From: an uncultured Erysipelotrichaceae bacterium | GTDB lineage: Bacteria; Bacillota_I; Bacilli_A; Erysipelotrichales; Coprobacillaceae | DNA length: 8,274 nucleotides | Assembly (NCBI GenBank): GCA_900317015.1 | Contig: ONFH01000206.1 | Location: 1-8,274, forward strand | Direction: 5' to 3' | Notes under the pieces: generated by a model | What the model was told of the DNA's origin: nothing | Seen by the model: the letters and a program-made list of their open reading frames with translations, nothing else | Database searches by the model: none | Shown: one piece after another, positions 6,238 to 8,274 of the stretch | How the letters are laid out: each line of letters begins with the position of its first letter | Numbering within the stretch: position 1 is the first letter of the stretch | Program-made: the position numbers and the translations under genes

Positions 6238-7194
6238 TTAATCTTTCCAGTCGTATCTTAAGACAACATCTGAAACAGGTAAATTGTTTTCAATGTTATC
6301 AATCGTATGTGCTAATAAGTCGGCAACAGTCACGATCTTCATACGATCAAAGTACTTTTCTGGTGGTAGTGGGATCGTATCAGTAACAACGATTTCCTTA
6401 GCATCGCATGCCTTTAAACGATCAATGGCTGGTCCGCTTAAGACACCATGTGTGCAGGCGATGTAAACATCCTTTGCACCCTGTGCCTTTAAAGCACCTA
6501 CACCAGCAGTAATTGTACCAGCTGTATCGATCATATCATCGATTAAGATACAGTTCTTGCCTTTGACATCACCAATGATGCCCATAACTTCTGCAACGTT
6601 TGGTTTTGGACGTCTCTTATCGATGATGGCGATTGGACAATCAAAGTATTCAGACATTTTTCTTGCACGAGTGGCTCCACCATGGTCAGGTGAAACAACA
6701 CATAAATCAGAAATGTTCTGTTCTTTAAAATATTTACAGATTAAAGGTAATGCCTGCATTTCATCAACAGGGATATCGAAGAAGCCCTGGATCTGACGTG
6801 CATGTAAGTCAACAGTGACAACACGGTCTACGCCAGCTGTCGTTAATAAGTCGGCAACTAACTTAGAAGTGATTGGCTGTCTTGGTTTAGCCTTACGATC
6901 CTGACGAGCATAGCCGAAATAAGGAATGACAGCTGTGATCTGATGTGCTGATGCACGTTTTAAAGCATCACACATGATCAAGATTTCCATTAAGTTTTCT
7001 GTTACAGGATTACAAGTAGACTGAACAATGAAAACATCCTTACCACGAACAGATTCCTGGATCTGGACTAAGATCTCACCATCGGCAAAATGATGAACAT
7101 CGCACTTTCCAACTTCTGTTCCTAAGATTCTTGCAATGTCACTTGCTAACTGCTGACTTGCAGATAAGGCAAATACTTTAATTTGATTTTTCAT
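6238..7194 (-). CDS. prs: Ribose-phosphate pyrophosphokinase (PRPP synthetase, class I)
   Basis: Prs makes 5-phosphoribosyl-1-pyrophosphate from ribose-5-phosphate and ATP, the precursor for purines, pyrimidines, NAD, histidine and tryptophan. The 318-aa length is standard. Visible motifs are FADGE (36-40) and RQDRK (97-101) for ATP, VDLHARQIQGFF (128-139) for the divalent cation, the flexible loop DKRRPKPN (192-199), and the PRPP-binding ILIDDMIDTAGT (216-227). It follows glmU by 33 bp on the same strand, as in Bacillus, where gcaD(glmU)-prs is an operon. It is probably cotranscribed with glmU from the promoter near 8199. The ribosome-binding site is weak: the nearest G-rich stretch, AAAAGGGG, ends 13 nt before the ATG, farther than normal. 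An intrinsic terminator follows the stop codon. Nothing suggests loss of function. Confidence 0.97.
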   Translation of the reverse strand: MKNQIKVFALSASQQLASDIARILGTEVGKCDVHHFADGEILVQIQESVRGKDVFIVQSTCNPVTENLMEILIMCDALKRASAHQITAVIPYFGYARQDRKAKPRQPITSKLVADLLTTAGVDRVVTVDLHARQIQGFFDIPVDEMQALPLICKYFKEQNISDLCVVSPDHGGATRARKMSEYFDCPIAIIDKRRPKPNVAEVMGIIGDVKGKNCILIDDMIDTAGTITAGVGALKAQGAKDVYIACTHGVLSGPAIDRLKACDAKEIVVTDTIPLPPEKYFDRMKIVTVADLLAHTIDNIENNLPVSDVVLRYDWKD

Positions 7195-7227
7195 GTTTGT
7201 TTTTAGACCCCTTTTGAATTTTTAAAA

Positions 7228-8172
7228 CTATCTTTTACTATAAGCATCAACGACGGTATGATCTGGAATATCCACATCATCCAATACACAATATGGACCA
7301 ATATGACAATCCTTACCGATCTTTGAATGACCACGAATGATCGTGCCAGGTTCAATGACAGTATCATTGCCGATCACTACATCGCGTCCTATGTAGGTCG
7401 TTGATTTATCAATAATGCTGACACCTTCCACAAGCCAATGCGTATTGATACGATTTTGTAAATACTTAGTAGATTCTTCTAAAGCGACACGGTCATTGAC
7501 CCCGCCCACTTCATCAAAATCATCGATCTTGTAAGTATCGACTTTCTTACCTTCGTCATTCATAATGCCGATGACGTCAGTTAAATAGTATTCATTCTGC
7601 GCATTGTTATTTGAAACTTTTGATAAAGCATCAAATAAAGCCTGATTGTCAAAGCAATATTCACCAGTATTCATTTCCGTGATATCCATCTGATCTTCTT
7701 TGAGATCTTTGAATTCACAAATACCAGTAACTTGCCCATTGGTTTTAATAATACGGCCATAATGTGTTGACACATCGCAGTCTGCACTCATAATCGTCGC
7801 CATGTTGCCACTTTCTTTATGAGCTTTAATCATACCTTCTAATGTTTCGGCACGAATTAAAGGTGCATCACCACATAAAACAAGCGTAATGCCCTCCTTA
7901 TCTTTAAGGAGATCTTTCGCCATTAATACAGCATGACCGGTTCCTAATTGCTCAGTCTGCATAACAGTTTCGACATCATCATCTAATAATGCTTTTACTT
8001 CTTCTGCTTTATGACCAACAACGACAATCGTCTTGTCTGCACCGATCTTTTTCAGTTCATCACATACATGGTTGATCATTGGTTTGTATAAAACTTCATG
8101 AACCACTTTTGGACGTTCTGATTTCATACGGGTACCTTTGCCCGCAGCTAATACGATTGCATAAACATTCAT
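7228..8172 (-). CDS. glmU: N-acetylglucosamine-1-phosphate uridyltransferase, GlmU lacking the acetyltransferase domain
   Basis: The N-terminal uridyltransferase domain, which makes UDP-GlcNAc from GlcNAc-1-P and UTP, looks complete. It has LAAGKGTRMKS (8-18) for the nucleotide, QTEQLGTGHA (72-81), the GDAPL metal site with Asp102, NTGEY (168-172), and Asn226 as the second metal ligand. The linker helix (about 228-250) leads into a left-handed beta-helix of hexapeptide repeats starting near 251, but the protein stops at residue 314 with a polar YSKR tail. Bacillus and E. coli GlmU have about 456 aa, and every acetyltransferase active-site residue lies beyond this end point. Only 33 bp separate the TAG stop from prs, so no hidden remainder follows. 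The ATG at 8172 follows AGGAG with an 11-nt spacer. It is first in an apparent glmU-prs operon. Uridyltransferase function is well supported; lack of acetyltransferase activity is a strong inference. Confidence 0.93.
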   Translation of the reverse strand: MNVYAIVLAAGKGTRMKSERPKVVHEVLYKPMINHVCDELKKIGADKTIVVVGHKAEEVKALLDDDVETVMQTEQLGTGHAVLMAKDLLKDKEGITLVLCGDAPLIRAETLEGMIKAHKESGNMATIMSADCDVSTHYGRIIKTNGQVTGICEFKDLKEDQMDITEMNTGEYCFDNQALFDALSKVSNNNAQNEYYLTDVIGIMNDEGKKVDTYKIDDFDEVGGVNDRVALEESTKYLQNRINTHWLVEGVSIIDKSTTYIGRDVVIGNDTVIEPGTIIRGHSKIGKDCHIGPYCVLDDVDIPDHTVVDAYSKR

Positions 8173-8198
8173 ATAATAGTACTCTCCTATCGAGACAT

Positions 8199-8227
8199 AT
8201 CATAACAAAGATTATGTTAAATGAAAA
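8199..8227 (-). promoter_or_regulatory. Candidate promoter of glmU-prs
   Basis: On the minus strand TATGAT (8199-8204) is a near-consensus -10, and TTTTCA (8222-8227) is a moderate -35 at 17-bp spacing. The start point would lie near 8192, just ahead of the AGGAG of glmU, leaving a very short leader. A 5-bp inverted repeat (CATAA/TTATG, 8201-8216) overlaps the -10 but is too short to interpret. The remaining bases to the window end show no gene. Confidence 0.5.
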
Positions 8228-8274
8228 GGGCTCGCAGAGGTTAAAAAACGAAAAACAGGCCGAATTTTAAACAA

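Noticed and set aside
8231..8270. PurR-box-like sequences (CGAA with A-rich flanks) upstream of glmU.
   Set aside because: The two matches are poor and in the same orientation, whereas PurR boxes are paired in opposite orientation at fixed spacing. Chance in AT-rich DNA is more likely.

Overview
The window is a low-GC Firmicute chromosome segment carrying six confidently recognised genes. Leucine is mostly TTA, Shine-Dalgarno sites are AGGAGG-like, and a glmU-prs pair of the Bacillus type is present. Overall protein style suggests an Erysipelotrichia/Coprobacillaceae-like gut anaerobe, but that placement is an impression that was not tested. The DNA looks chromosomal and mostly housekeeping. 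No tRNA, rRNA, CRISPR array or intact mobile element was seen.

Layout: (1) At the left, on the + strand, is a complete MsmK/UgpC/MalK-type sugar ABC transporter ATPase (23-1132) followed by a strong intrinsic terminator. (2) Positions 1199-1655 are an odd intergenic stretch. It holds a possible 67-residue orphan ORF on the minus strand with codon use unlike its neighbours, plus a run of three hairpins on the minus strand, two of them terminator-like. (3) On the minus strand, glgP (alpha-glucan phosphorylase) and malQ (4-alpha-glucanotransferase) overlap and form an operon. A good sigma-A-type promoter precedes glgP, and an inverted repeat sits exactly across its -35/-10 spacer, which makes it an operator candidate. 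(4) Also on the minus strand is glmU-prs, then an intrinsic terminator, then tatD. The tatD ribosome-binding site abuts the terminator U-tract.

How the genes work together: MalQ disproportionates short maltodextrins into longer chains that GlgP phosphorolyses to glucose-1-phosphate, so the pair breaks down glycogen or imported maltodextrin. The convergent ABC ATPase may energise the importer, although no permease is in the window. GlmU makes UDP-GlcNAc for the cell wall and Prs makes PRPP for nucleotides. TatD is a metal-dependent DNase-like hydrolase.

The most notable observation is GlmU. It is only 314 residues against about 455 normally, and it ends early in the left-handed beta-helix, so the whole acetyltransferase active site is missing. 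The downstream gap is only 33 bp before an intact prs, so the lost part has been removed cleanly rather than frameshifted. The organism must supply GlcNAc-1-phosphate in another way.
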